DNA from: Ophiobolus disseminans | Taxonomy: Eukaryota; Ascomycota; Dothideomycetes; Pleosporales; Phaeosphaeriaceae | DNA: 64,000 nt | Direction: 5' to 3' | Assembly: GCA_010093685.1 (NCBI GenBank) | Contig: MU006217.1 | Span: 148,911-212,910, forward strand | In this document: positions 54,511 to 64,000 of the stretch, piece by piece | Layout of the letters: each line of letters opens with the position of its first letter | How positions within the stretch are numbered: the stretch's first letter is position 1 | The notes under the pieces: generated by a model | Seen by the model: the letters and a program-made list of their open reading frames with translations, nothing else | The model's database searches: none | What the model was told of the DNA's origin: nothing | Program-made: the position numbers and the translations under genes

Positions 54511-55035
54511 GGTGGTTGATGAGGAGTTTTGACGTGTTTAGTGTTGCGCTGTAGATGGATTCTTGCGAGATGTATTCGAGGCTGGAACCATTGAATATGT
54601 GCGTAAGTAACTATCAAAGTTAATGAGGATGGCGTTGCTCATTTGTGGAATGGCATGCATGTCAGATCGTGAGGGAAAAGCGTGGCGCTTGTTCCTTGCA
54701 GAACCGTTGAGATTGAATGTCGTCTTTCGTAGCCCTATAGGCTCCCGACAACCTAGTAAGCTCGTTAGTCTACCGTTGTCGATGATCTTGTCGCATGTCG
54801 TAGTCGTTGTGGTTGGATTACTATCCCTGTAAGTAGGCAGTGCGCCTTATCAGCGACAAGCAGGATGACGTCGACACCTCCCCATCCATCCTTCCTTCTT
54901 TATCAGTGCAGCATCACCAGAAGCTGAAGTCACCATACTCTACCGTTCTACAAACAATTCAAAGATAGGCGCATCGCATCGACAATCGTTCTAGATCATC
55001 TGCTTGAATTTCACTTACCCTCTAAATTGACCGTC
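54511..55035. other. Intergenic, nothing recognised beyond promoter
   Basis: 3' flank of the GMC gene and promoter of the Cys-triplet gene. A plus frame at 54623-54832 lacks any support. Confidence 0.5.
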
Positions 55036-55554
55036 ATGGGCTGTCAACCATCATCCACGTCTGGGTCCGACGCGCCTCCTCCATACTCTGAGAAGCACAT
55101 CCCACCCCCTGAGAAGAAGGATGGCGGCAGCAATAACAACTGTACAAACTGCGTAGACTGTACGTCACATCCTGCAGAACCTCCACTCAACCTCCACTAA
55201 CTCCGCCCACAGGTCACAGCTGCAACAACTGCAAAGGTACTCCTCCCATCCAACTCACCTCTAACATCACTAATGCCAACTCAGACTGTACGCGCTGCCA
55301 TAGCTGCACATCCTGCGACGGCTGCACCGATTGCCACAGCTGCAACAAATGCGATAACTGCGACAATTGCTACAGTTGTACGTACCCATCTCCAATCGCT
55401 GAGATGGATGCTGATGAAGTGCCTAGCAACGAGTTGTACTGGATGTACAGACTGCCATTCATGCGACAATTGTACCGACTGCGTTGGGTGTCATAGTTGT
55501 ACGAATTGCAGTGGATTGACGAATGCGCATAATCAGAATAATGTGCATAAGTAG
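55036..55554 (+). CDS. Acylation-signal cysteine-triplet repeat protein
   Basis: Four exons: 55036-55159, 55213-55236 (24 nt), 55285-55377, 55427-55554; introns of 53, 48 and 49 bp, all phase 1; 122 residues. The N-terminus MGCQPSS fits N-myristoylation at Gly2 with palmitoylation at Cys3. A Pro-rich stalk with a PPPY motif (WW-domain ligand type) follows. Residues 36-110 are 25 consecutive three-residue units, 24 beginning with Cys (CTN CVD CHS CNN CKD CTR ...) and one with Ser; the tail is LTNAHNQNNVHK. The protein has 25 Cys in total. Dense CxxC suggests metal binding or redox or disulfide clustering at a membrane face; this is inference, as no named family is recognised. The third intron's acceptor (CCTAG) was chosen because it keeps the triplet register. 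A related locus lies at 51049-52007. Confidence 0.8.
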
Positions 55555-57624
55555 ATGGGTGTGAGGGCATAGAGTGTGTAGAAGAGCGGCGATGGGTTGG
55601 GTATATGATAGCGAAGAGGTTGTCGGTGGGCTGAGATGAGGACAAGTGTACGTTCTTGAGCAAACCAGCACAGGGGTGTGAATCCGAAAAGTTCCTTGAT
55701 TGCGTTGGGCGGCGTACTTCAAACGTCACGCGTGAATGCTTTCACAAACTGACCGCCGCTAACCCAGTCAGTACGTACCTTGATTTGTCTCCTCTTCTGG
55801 CTGTGCGCTTCCACAACTTTCTCTCATGACCAACCTCGATCGCATCACGTGCGGACGTAACCAAACACTATCGCGTGCGCGCATCACTGAGCCATTTCAA
55901 GGCCTGCGCAATTATCTGCCTCGTTAAACCTTCTTGTCTATCATTCTGCTTGCACTCAATCGCCGCAGTACTCAACTCTCTTCGCTCGATACTGAGGCAA
56001 GCTTTTTCAATATATTTCCCTGCCGAACCGATGGTCAGCCCAAGCGATTCTCACCGGAGAATAAGGTCGATCGGATGTCTGCGAAGTCAAGATTAGTACC
56101 AGACGCCGACTTGACTGCTTGTCCACTGTCCAGTGACCACCTCGTTCGCGAGTAAGCGGTACCTGCCTCCGATGTTCATACCCGAGGTGTTCCCCAGGGA
56201 GTACCAAATCGCCGTTCACTGAACCAGGACTGGGGCTTGAGCACCCCGCGCCTGTTACCGGCCGACGTCATGCCATGCTAGAGTCTGAGTTTCGCAAGAG
56301 ACCTAGATGACTAAGGTGTGTCCTCTGACATTTTTATCTACGACCTCTCGAATCGATCGTGAGCCCAAACCGCGCACTGGTTGGCGCTTTCGCCCACTGA
56401 CTAGCAGCCGCCTCTGTAGCCTTGTGCGAATGAGTTAGCGGCGACTGTTTCTGATCTCATGCAAGCCTCCTGTCCAACTCCGATCCGCGATGAGGATTCA
56501 GGAGGTTTGATCACTGAGCTGGGTGCGCTGCACTCCACGGCTATCAAAGCTGCAATACGCCCGACCCCTTTTTTCATTGATGCTCCAGGCGTGCCTGGGC
56601 TTCGAGGAAGAGATGGGCCGCAGGCAGTTCTTGGCGCGGCCGGGTGTTGCGAGGGCAGACAAATGGACAAACTGAATCGCGCTCTTTTGTCTCTTCTTGT
56701 ATTTGACCTGGCCCGCGGTTGTCACGCTACATCGTATTCGAGTTTCGGCCGAGGCGGTCGCCGTGGATGGCATCTTGACGTGCACGAACGCGATCTATCC
56801 TGGACTAGGTAATGGCTCGTACTGAAAAAGTTCAAAGAGTCCCCAATAGAATTGTGAGTATCGTGGTTCATCGCGATTTCTGTGTGTCGTTATACCGTCA
56901 TGATGCTCCTGGTTGCTTGTCTGCATGCTGGGGTAGTTCAAGATCGCCTTGCGGGCGGGACGTGCGATATCATGCGTGGCGCAAGTGCAAAGGCTTTCCT
57001 CAACTATGCAAACCGGTCGCGGTGCATAGAGAGGCCGTGAGATAGTAAGTATGTAACAGTCGCTGGCTGTGGAAGACGCGTCGTGACTTGGGGCCAATCG
57101 CGTCATTCCGACCCTGGTACTGTACTACCGTACGACGCTAGCGCAAAGTACGTGTCTTCGCAGCCTCACATCGTCGACCACAACCCCACGATCCTCGTTC
57201 GTATGCTCCCCGCATCCTTTGAGTGATGTTATAGCTTTCATTGTCATGCAAATCTCTTCTGATCCACACGTCTCCCGATATCTGAATAACAACTTGTTGG
57301 CTTCCGGCAGAACGAGCGCGTCTCGGCCTACCGTAGAGGACGCGTTCAACGTGATCAAGCCCACGTCAAGTTTCCATGCACACCCAACGATCCCTCAAAT
57401 GGCTTTTCAGTCAGAAATGAATTGAGTTGCCGAGTCTCACCAGGGCGCAACGTGAACCATGGTAATTATGCAGACGTTGCGAAGGCCGGCCATCGTGCAT
57501 ACCATGGTTCATCTTTCCACTATGTCTGATACATTGTGAGTGTCTATCCACCAATCTCACTCTATTTGAACCTCTATTTTTTCACGTCTGTCCTCCGTCG
57601 TACAAAACTCTGAACTCTTCAATC
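55555..57624. other. Two-kilobase stretch without a supported gene
   Basis: Several short frames on both strands overlap between 56400 and 57110, but none has a start, splice pattern or domain that stands out. No tRNA, LTR copy or tandem repeat was seen. The last 150 bp are a CT-rich leader for the gene at 57625. Confidence 0.45.
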
Positions 57625-57996
57625 ATGAAATCGCTTAAGAAAATCCTCCACAAGAGAGCACTGCGCAAGGAGTTGAAGCGCATCGGTGCTGGAGATGCTG
57701 CAGACGCTCAGCACCCCAGCAATTCACATCCAGTTCGGATAGTTGTAACGCCTCCCACTCCAACAGACGAAGTACGGCTGGAAGATCTCCTTGTGGAGCA
57801 AGTAGCTGGAATCAGCATTATACGCGAGGCCAAGCCAGCAAAAAAGCGACGCGACTCCTTTCAGACGATATGTCCGCCGGGCCAAACTGGATATCTGGAA
57901 GTGCCTCCAAGATCCACGACACAGCAACGCAGCTCCACAATATCGCCAGACACTTCGAACAATAGTGTGTACTGCAGCTCCTGTGTCCCAAGCTGA
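57625..57996 (+). CDS. Small hypothetical basic protein
   Basis: A 123-residue intronless frame starting at ATG 57625 after a pyrimidine-rich leader. A basic helical head (MKSLKKILHKRALRKELKRI) is followed by a Pro/Thr segment (RIVVTPPTPTDEVRLEDLLV), a KKRRDSF patch that could be a nuclear signal or kinase site, and a Ser/Thr-rich tail ending YCSSCVPS. No known domain; function unknown. Overlapping minus-strand frames are shadows. Confidence 0.55.
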   Translation: MKSLKKILHKRALRKELKRIGAGDAADAQHPSNSHPVRIVVTPPTPTDEVRLEDLLVEQVAGISIIREAKPAKKRRDSFQTICPPGQTGYLEVPPRSTTQQRSSTISPDTSNNSVYCSSCVPS

Positions 57997-58180
57997 AGTG
58001 AAGTCGCCCCGTAGCAATTTAGAATAGCACCGAAACTTCTGCAACGCGAAATACTCTCTTTCACCGTCAGTCTCATTTCGCAGTTTGCTTGGCGAAGAGC
58101 ATATCAAACTTGCACACCAATTTTCATACAAACTCTCCATCAAACCACTCCACACGTCACAAACCCAATAGCAACACAAA

Positions 58181-58943
58181 ATGCTTTCACTCATCCTCTT
58201 CCTCCAAGTTCTCGACTTCCTCGAGCTGGTGCTGGAGATGCTCTGGCTCCTCTTCGTCTGCCATGACATCCTCTGGCACCAAGGCAACCCGCTGTAAGTG
58301 TCTTTACTGCCTTCTATTCCTATCAATCTAGCAATGCTAACAAATCAGCCGCGCCGCCTTCAACTACGCCGTCCGCCCGCTCTTCAACGCGATTGGGCTC
58401 CGCACTCCCCCTCCATCCGGCTTCGAAATCGGAGCCAAATGCCCGCCAATATCTCTCAACTCGCCGGCATATGCGCTCCATAACCTCGCATGGGCCATCC
58501 TCCGACGGCACATTGCCCTGCTTCCGCCACCCGACCGCGCCGCCTTTGCGCCTTTTCTTCGTGGCGCCCGTTTCGCTCGCCTAGCGGATTCCCTCCTCTA
58601 CAACACTCCTTCACCAATCCTGGCGAAGTACGGCATCACGCTCAACGCGGAGCAGCTCGAAAGAGTTGCTCGGATCGCGTCTCATCCAGAGCTGATCGTC
58701 ACGCCGCCAGAGGATGGGAATAGACGGGCGGAGCGGGGCGAAAAAGGGGGTTTGAGACTGAGGATCGATGAGGGTCTGTTGGCGCCGCCGAGGAAGGTGA
58801 GCCGCGCGAGCCAGGAGGCGAGGGAGAAGAGGAGGGTGGAGAGGGCAAAGAGGGCGGGGAGGATCCTGCGGATGAAGGCGCTGGTGGAGCAGAAGAGACT
58901 GGCGAGGAGTAGGGCGGCGGAACAGGCTGGGGGTCCTCGGTGA
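58181..58943 (+). CDS. Hypothetical membrane-anchored basic protein
   Basis: Two exons, 58181-58293 and 58349-58943 (55-bp intron GTAAGT...AAATCAG), 235 residues. A strongly hydrophobic N-terminal helix (LVLEMLWLLFVCHDILW) may be an uncleaved anchor or signal. The middle contains NYAVRPLFNAIGLRTPPPSG and an alpha-helical stretch. The last 55 residues are a very basic Arg/Lys/Ala helix (EKRRVERAKRAGRILRMKAL). Codon use turns G-rich toward the 3' end. No family is recognised; frame and intron are well supported. Confidence 0.7.
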
Positions 58944-59392
58944 AGTGTTGGGGGTGTGAGTAGCTCCTTTTGGCCGTTCCGGTGTCAATACGAGACACCG
59001 AGTGGGCAGTCTTGTGGACCCCTCTGTTCTTTGCTTTGCTTTGCTTCTGACCCACCCCAGTGTGTTCTAGTAGCCTTGGTGGCGAACGAGGACTGGGTAT
59101 CCGTGATGGGCGGGCGGGTAAGTTCACGGTAAGCAGCTGCCCCTCGGCTTTCTCCATGTTCTGTTTTCTCCTGTGAAGTTGTGTGATGCTTACCCGTATG
59201 AGACGCGCCTTTGGTTCCTGGGTGGCCATCAATGGTTTACAGGCTCTGATTTCCCTTCGATCATGCATGTTTGCGGGACTTTAGTGAGAGTTTCCTGGTG
59301 AAAAGTTAGCTTGGCGATATGAGGGTATATTCTGTCAGTGATGGGCCTTCTCCGAGACCTCCCACAACTTCAACAACCCACTACAAATCAAC
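58944..59392. other. Intergenic
   Basis: 3' flank of one plus-strand gene and promoter of the next. A TTTGCTTTGCTTTGCTT tract lies at 59031-59047. Nothing else is recognised. Confidence 0.5.
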
Positions 59393-60024
59393 ATGACTGG
59401 AACCTCATTTCACACCAGCAGCGGAGTCGTGTACGACTCCGAAGCCATGTACGACCTTGCGTACTTCATTGAACGACTCTTCGATGGCGAAAAGGTGAGC
59501 ATCTTCGAGCACGTTCGCACCCTCAAGTTCAACTTGCCCCACGACGGCATGTCGGAGAGCGGCGTGCTTGAGTATCTGAACAGTAAGCAGTATCTCTATT
59601 TGCTCTTCACTTACACACTAACACGTAGATAGTCGCCGCCGAAGACCCTCCCCAAGAACACCGCCATCCCGGTGACCTCGGCGTCGCCGCAGACATGTGC
59701 CGGTCGCTCATCGAGGCCTACAACATCCCGGCCTTGGTGCCAGATAAGAAGTGGTTCCAGGTCATCGTGCGCCTGCTGCGTTACTGCCGTAACGTCGAGA
59801 CCATCGAAGTCCCGTCGGAGTGGGGAAACGTGCAGTGGTACGACAACAACTTCTTGGCCATCGACTTGACCGATCCGCTGCAGGCGAAGCGACAGGCTGC
59901 GGGTGGGAGGTGGAGGTGGGGAAAGGATCCTGTGGTTGTTCCGGTGCCAGTTTCCGCGCCAAACCTGGCAAACCTTTCGATTACCGACACTGGCGAAGAG
60001 GAGCGCAGTCTGCAGTTGGATTGA
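59393..60024 (+). CDS. Hypothetical protein, paralogue of the gene at 61249
   Basis: Two exons, 59393-59582 and 59633-60024 (50-bp intron ending GATAG), 193 residues. The first exon encodes a helical N-terminus (SEAMYDLAYFIERLFDGEKV). The second has KKWFQVIVRLLRYCRNVETI, then EWGNVQWYDNNF and a basic RWRWGKDPVVV motif. Order, spacing and the intron position (same phase, at the same point in the fold) match the gene 1.2 kb downstream, so the two arose by duplication. No signal peptide or known domain. F-box/LRR-like text (NVETIEVPSEW) hints at an outlying relative of fungal F-box-associated proteins, but this is weak. Confidence 0.72.
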
Positions 60025-60302
60025 GGTCCTTTTCGATCTGGGACTGAGCAACAAGAACTGAAAGTTCATGGCTTGGGAAGGAATCGCGCGGTATACTCTG
60101 GAGGAAGCAGTGACCGTGGGTTTGGGAAGGAACAGTGTTGATACACAACACTGTCTTCAGTCACGCAGCAAAGCCACTCTCGCGACCTTTACCAACCGTT
60201 AAGCCGTCACTTTCCGCCAACAATGTAGGATACTTTTTTAATCATAAACAAATCTCCAACGCTACCGACGTCCCATACAACCCCATCGAACTCTTCAACA
60301 CC

Positions 60303-60719
60303 ATGAAGTTCTCCAGCACCCTCCTACTCCTATCAAGCATCCTTACCGTCTTCACACACCCCTTAACTGACAAATCCGAGTCCGGCTACAACACCACTTC
60401 CTGCAACCCAAGCGCCCTAGCACCCCGCGCCTCCAAGACCCAACACGGCACCTGCAACCTCTGGCTCGAGCTCATCGAACTGCTCCCCCGCCGCATCCCA
60501 ATCCAAGCCGACATCCAAATGCACATAACAGACAACCAGAGAAATCTCCTCACAAGCCCCAAATGGTCCAGCGGCCACCCGATTGCCGAGCGCCAGATCC
60601 TCGACGCAACCATCCGCCTCAACGACGTTATCGAGCCGGGCAGCGAGTTGCGCATCAACTGGACGAATGTGGGCGAGCGGCAGAGCAGGCGTAAAGATCC
60701 TGGCCTGGATTGGCTGTAG
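60303..60719 (+). CDS. Small secreted protein with premature in-frame stop
   Basis: ATG 60303 starts a frame with a clear signal peptide (MKFSSTLLLLSSILTVFTHP). It continues through CNLWLELIELLPRRIPIQAD and IVSP-like beta-rich text to TAG at 60717-60719, 138 residues. Beyond the TAG the same frame stays open for 54 more codons to TGA at 60882-60884 and reads naturally: FEYLRQRGGAAILFND, VEDWGFAKCKRLDDWEK and a Cys-bearing end RHVVCDFNC. Two of the domain's cysteines would pair only in the longer form. A single CAG to TAG transition would explain the break; that is the C-to-T change at a CpA step typical of repeat-induced point mutation. The gene is therefore either recently inactivated, read through, or truncated. 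Confidence 0.6.
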   Translation: MKFSSTLLLLSSILTVFTHPLTDKSESGYNTTSCNPSALAPRASKTQHGTCNLWLELIELLPRRIPIQADIQMHITDNQRNLLTSPKWSSGHPIAERQILDATIRLNDVIEPGSELRINWTNVGERQSRRKDPGLDWL

Positions 60720-60884
60720 TTCGAGTATCTGCGGCAGCGTGGTGGTGCGGCGATTTTGTTCAACGATCAGGCGGGCGTAGAGGATTGGGGGTTTGCAAAA
60801 TGTAAACGGCTGGACGATTGGGAGAAGGAGAAGCCGGGGATGCGGGAGCGGACGCGGCATGTTGTGTGTGACTTTAACTGCTGA

Positions 60885-61248
60885 GTGGAAGGAGCGGTGG
60901 CTATTAGAGCCAGGAGTAAGAGTCTGAGAAGTGACTGCAAGGGTGGCGGATCGGCACGGCTCCAACACTGGCGCCAACAGCGTCGATGTTACACATCGTC
61001 ATTTATATAGGTATCTGACGCAGACTCGCCGTGCGACTGCGCTCTTTGCTGCGCCATGTATTGTCTGCAGATGTGTCATTCATGTAAGATGGAGTGAGTC
61101 TTTCAAGCATATAAATACTTGGTTTCATTCTCTTGCAGCGTTTCATACATACACCACAATCTATTAATTATTCTATGGCGATTTTCTACAACTGATAGAA
61201 ACACGATATCCAAAACAATCTTAGGTCTGAGTAAGTGCACATACAGCC
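60885..61248. other. Intergenic
   Basis: 3' flank of the secreted-protein gene and promoter of the gene at 61249. The last 100 bases are A/T/C-rich. No feature was recognised. Confidence 0.5.
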
Positions 61249-61854
61249 ATGTCTAAAACTTCATATGAATCGAAAGCCGTCGGCGACCTGGTTGATTTTT
61301 ACAGGCAGATCTGCTCCAAGGAAAGCAAAAAGGCAGGCAATCACTTTAAGATCAAATACCTAAGCTTCTACGATAAATTTGACAGCGCTCCGGCTGCCGC
61401 TGCTCAAGTTATAGAACTTGTAACCGAGGGCTTGGGTACGACCTCCGTCGACAAGTTGCGCTGTCATCACTAACGCAGTCTAGACGGCGAAGCCAAACTA
61501 TCAGCAGATGCGCCGCCAAACTCGAGCACACGGTCCCTAGTATACCATATGATTCTATCTTTGAAACAACAGAATGGCGGCGAAATTACACGGATTCCTG
61601 CCAAGTCGTGGTTTCACCCCCTTGTTATGTTGCTTTCTTGCTGCTCGATGGTCGAAACTATTGACATCCGTGAGAGCTGGCAGGGCGTAGAACTCTATGA
61701 CTATAGATTTCCAAATGTGACTTGTTATTCAACTGTGTTGGGAGATGTTCTTGAGGGTATAAGTTTACCTGGAGGACGGATTCGGTATGGTAAAGATATC
61801 GTGGAAGCTGCTGGAGCGACTGGAGAGGCCTCACAGGCTGCAGCGCAGACGTAG
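61249..61854 (+). CDS. Hypothetical protein, paralogue of the gene at 59393
   Basis: Two exons, 61249-61435 and 61484-61854 (48-bp intron with CTAAC branch and GTCTAG end), 185 residues. It shares with the 59393 product an N-terminal helix (AVGDLVDFYRQICSKESKKA), a KSWFHPLVMLL / MVETIDIRESW segment and a GGRIRYGKDIVEA end. Identity looks modest, so the duplication is old. Codon third positions are more A/T-rich than in the upstream paralogue, suggesting a different expression level or relaxed selection. No signal peptide, membrane span or known domain. Confidence 0.72.
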
Positions 61855-62633
61855 TGGAGATGTGTGGGGATTGGAAGTGGAAAGGGGCTGAGCGATAGAT
61901 CGGATTTTGGGATTTTAGATAGTCGTTTTGTGTCTAGGTACATACCGGTATCTCCTTAGTGGAATTGATATAGCTTAGACAGAATACTGTGATCTCGTAA
62001 AGTCTCGGGATATGCTTGCGAGACATCTCTTCGCGATTTTTTCTGATGCATTGTTGCCATCAGACTGTGACAATTAGCCATCGCAGTTGAGGCAAAGTGT
62101 GGCGCGGGGATGTATCCGGTTTTCCTGTAATGAGGCTGGTGGGGTTTTCCGGGTAGGTGTCCCGAACGTGACGGCCACTGCAGCATCCCCGCCTTTGCCT
62201 GCCAAGCCGCATGATCGTCCGAGGACGCGTCGAAACGGGCGGTCCGACGTCATACCACGACAAGCAAGCTTCGCGCAAAACGGCACTGACGGCTGTATTT
62301 GCAACGAATTGGGACATTTGGTGCAACAAAGTGGAGCATAGCTGGCAGTTTATGGTTCCAGAACCCTGGCCAATTCGCTCGCACATACGTCAATCTGTAA
62401 ACAGTCCGCAAGCAGGTCCCTTGCGTGTCAGCAGATCGCGAATGCCCCATAGAAAGTTCAAGTTTCGTGTTTACAACTGTTGCTCTTGCCGCTCCTCATT
62501 CTCTATGAGCGATTGACTCACGACTGACGACGATACGACTCTACAAACAGCTAATTGAGCAGGTCGAGCAACCACCTCCCCCTCACTACACCTCGATTCT
62601 CGCGTGCCACGGTCAACTTCAACAAAATTCACC
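61855..62633. other. Intergenic
   Basis: About 780 bp. Overlapping short frames on both strands at 62060-62516 have no support. The final 100 bases form the leader of the gene at 62634. Confidence 0.5.
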
Positions 62634-64000
62634 ATGTCAGGCGTCGAAGACGTGGAGCAGCGGCGCTCATACAGGGCCCCTCACAACGCGCGAAATCCGA
62701 TACCTACAATCAAGAAGTACCGAGAAGAGAAGCAGCGAAGGCAAGACGAATATGGCCACACAGACGACGAGGCTGACGACGACGAACGATCGAAGCGCGA
62801 CAAGCTCGGCGATGCATACAATGCCTTCACGGGAAGAGGGGATGATGACAACGAGGGACCGGGACCATACGAGGCAGAGAACAAGAACTTGTTGTCGGCA
62901 GACACCGAGCCAGCAGACGACCATTCCGGGGAGGCTGCAAAGAAGAAGAAAAACAAGCAGCTGCCGCAGGATACCGACGACGACGAAGATGTGCAGGACA
63001 CTACAGAAGGTCAGCTACACGAGTCAGACCCGAAGAAGGCGCGCAAGAAGATGAAGAAGTTCAACGCCGACGGCACTGAGCGCGAAGTCACTGATCCCAT
63101 TACACACCTGCCCGTCCAGATCCACGACTTCACGGACAAAGACCTGGAGAGAACTGAAAAGAACACACCGCCGCCAGGTTCAGAACCGAGGACAATGACA
63201 GGCACCGACGCCATAAACAAGACCGACGACCACCTCAAGGACGAAGAGCAGGAATCGAAAGACGCACACACCGCCATGGAAGTCCTCTTCCCGCCCCCAG
63301 ACTTCGACATGACGCGGTCTGAGATCACGACTGTATATACACAAGCCCTGACCGCGGGGCTGGGGATAGTGGCTGTGAGCATGGTCGTTGTAGACACCAT
63401 GTTCTGGCCCACTCGAAAGATGACGGGCTGGAAAGGGCAGATGTGGTGGGGCATCCAGCTTGTCACCATGTTGCTGGTAGGAGTAGGCATCTCAGCCTTC
63501 ATACGTCAGTGGGCGCGCAATCGCATCAGAAACGTCTGGGACGTAGAGGTATGGCAGGCCGAGAGACGGCGTGGCCAGAAGCTCGCAAGGTCACAGACGG
63601 CGGAGAGTGCGCAATGGCTGAACTCCATGTTCGCTTCTGTGTGGCCATTGATCAATCCGGATCTGTTCACCAGTATTTCTGATACACTTGAAGTATGTAC
63701 GGCCAGCATGATGTGAAGCGCCCAGCTAACAGCCACAGGACGTCATGCAAGCATCGCTACCCAGCATGGTCCGCATGGTCGCCGTCGAAGACATCGGTCA
63801 AGGCAGCGAAGCCCTCCGCATACTCGGCGTTCGATGGCTCCCCACAGGCGCAGCCGCCCGATCCATAACCTCAGACGGAAAACTCAAGTCTCCGGACGCG
63901 GAGAAGGAGGACCGGACAGTCCAAGACGACGGTGAGGGCCAAGGCGAAGGACAGTTGAAGCGACAGGATACAATGGAGGCTGAAGAAGGAGACTTTGTGA
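62634..64000 (+). CDS. Mug190-like SMP/C2 membrane-contact protein, 5' part
   Basis: Exon 1 is 62634-63692, followed by a 46-bp intron (GTATGT...CCACAG); exon 2 starts at 63739 and runs off the window. At least 440 residues are present. The start is ATG 62634; the frame upstream is open only from a GTG. A long charged, disordered cytosolic head (KKYREEKQRRQDEY, KKARKKMKKFN) precedes two adjacent membrane spans (LTAGLGIVAVSMVVVDTMFW and WWGIQLVTMLLVGVGISAFI), a hairpin-type ER anchor. An SMP lipid-transfer domain begins at AQWLNSMFASVWPLINPD and continues after the splice (DVMQASLPSMVRMVAVEDIG). C2 domains are expected beyond the edge. By family (Mug190/tricalbin) it would tether ER to the plasma membrane and move lipids. 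Confidence 0.85.

Noticed and set aside
1..64000. CRISPR arrays, bacterial operons, riboswitches, integrated virus or toxin genes
   Set aside because: None was seen. Gene structure is eukaryotic throughout, and the only mobile DNA recognised is the solo LTR family.

Overview
This is eukaryotic, filamentous-ascomycete DNA. Genes carry short GT-AG introns (about 44-90 bp, often with CTAAC/CTGAC-like branch sites), pyrimidine-rich leaders precede several starts, and the gene content is typical of Pezizomycotina: Zn2Cys6 regulator, GH7 cellobiohydrolase, GH43/CBM35 exo-galactanase, GMC oxidoreductase, FRE-type ferric reductase, SNG1/DUF3533 and SMP/C2 proteins. A dothideomycete is my best guess, but nothing in the window proves the class. 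Exon boundaries below were read by eye and checked for frame and total length.

Layout. 1-2475: a truncated 2EXR/F-box-like gene and a complete secreted exo-beta-1,3-galactanase, both on the minus strand. 2476-18593: about 16 kb with no convincing intact gene. It holds minisatellites, tandem repeats, intron-like and exon-like debris, a perfect 15-bp hairpin and two tandem tRNA-like elements. 18594-27676: three hypothetical genes, one of them a 3.1-kb intronless acidic/basic protein. 28558-31254: a lineage-specific Cys-rich family with one intact four-exon gene, and a related locus broken by a solo LTR and a nonsense codon. 31966-34259: SET-domain protein. 36749-45981: GH7 cellobiohydrolase, a divergently oriented Zn2Cys6 regulator and a ferric reductase. 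46172-50668: a small predicted mitochondrial protein, an RG-repeat/chromodomain gene with an apparent frameshift, and a DUF3533 membrane protein. 51049-55554: two loci encoding cysteine-triplet repeats (Cys every third residue) flanking a secreted GMC oxidoreductase. 57625-62000: small lineage-specific genes, including a paralogous pair (59393 and 61249) and a secreted protein interrupted by an in-frame TAG. 62634-end: 5' part of a Mug190-like SMP/C2 membrane-contact protein.

Mobile DNA. Four copies of a 145-163 bp element (TGT...ACA ends) lie at 21170, 29038, 30176 and 34965. Each is flanked by its own perfect 5-bp direct repeat (AGATC, TATAT, ACCTT, TCTTC), which is diagnostic of solo LTRs. 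No internal retrotransposon sequence is present.

The most unusual item is the gene at 55036: a 122-residue protein with an MGC acylation-type N-terminus, a PPPY motif and 25 consecutive three-residue units, 24 of which start with Cys. Its introns keep the Cys modules in the same phase. A related and apparently broken locus lies 3 kb upstream.
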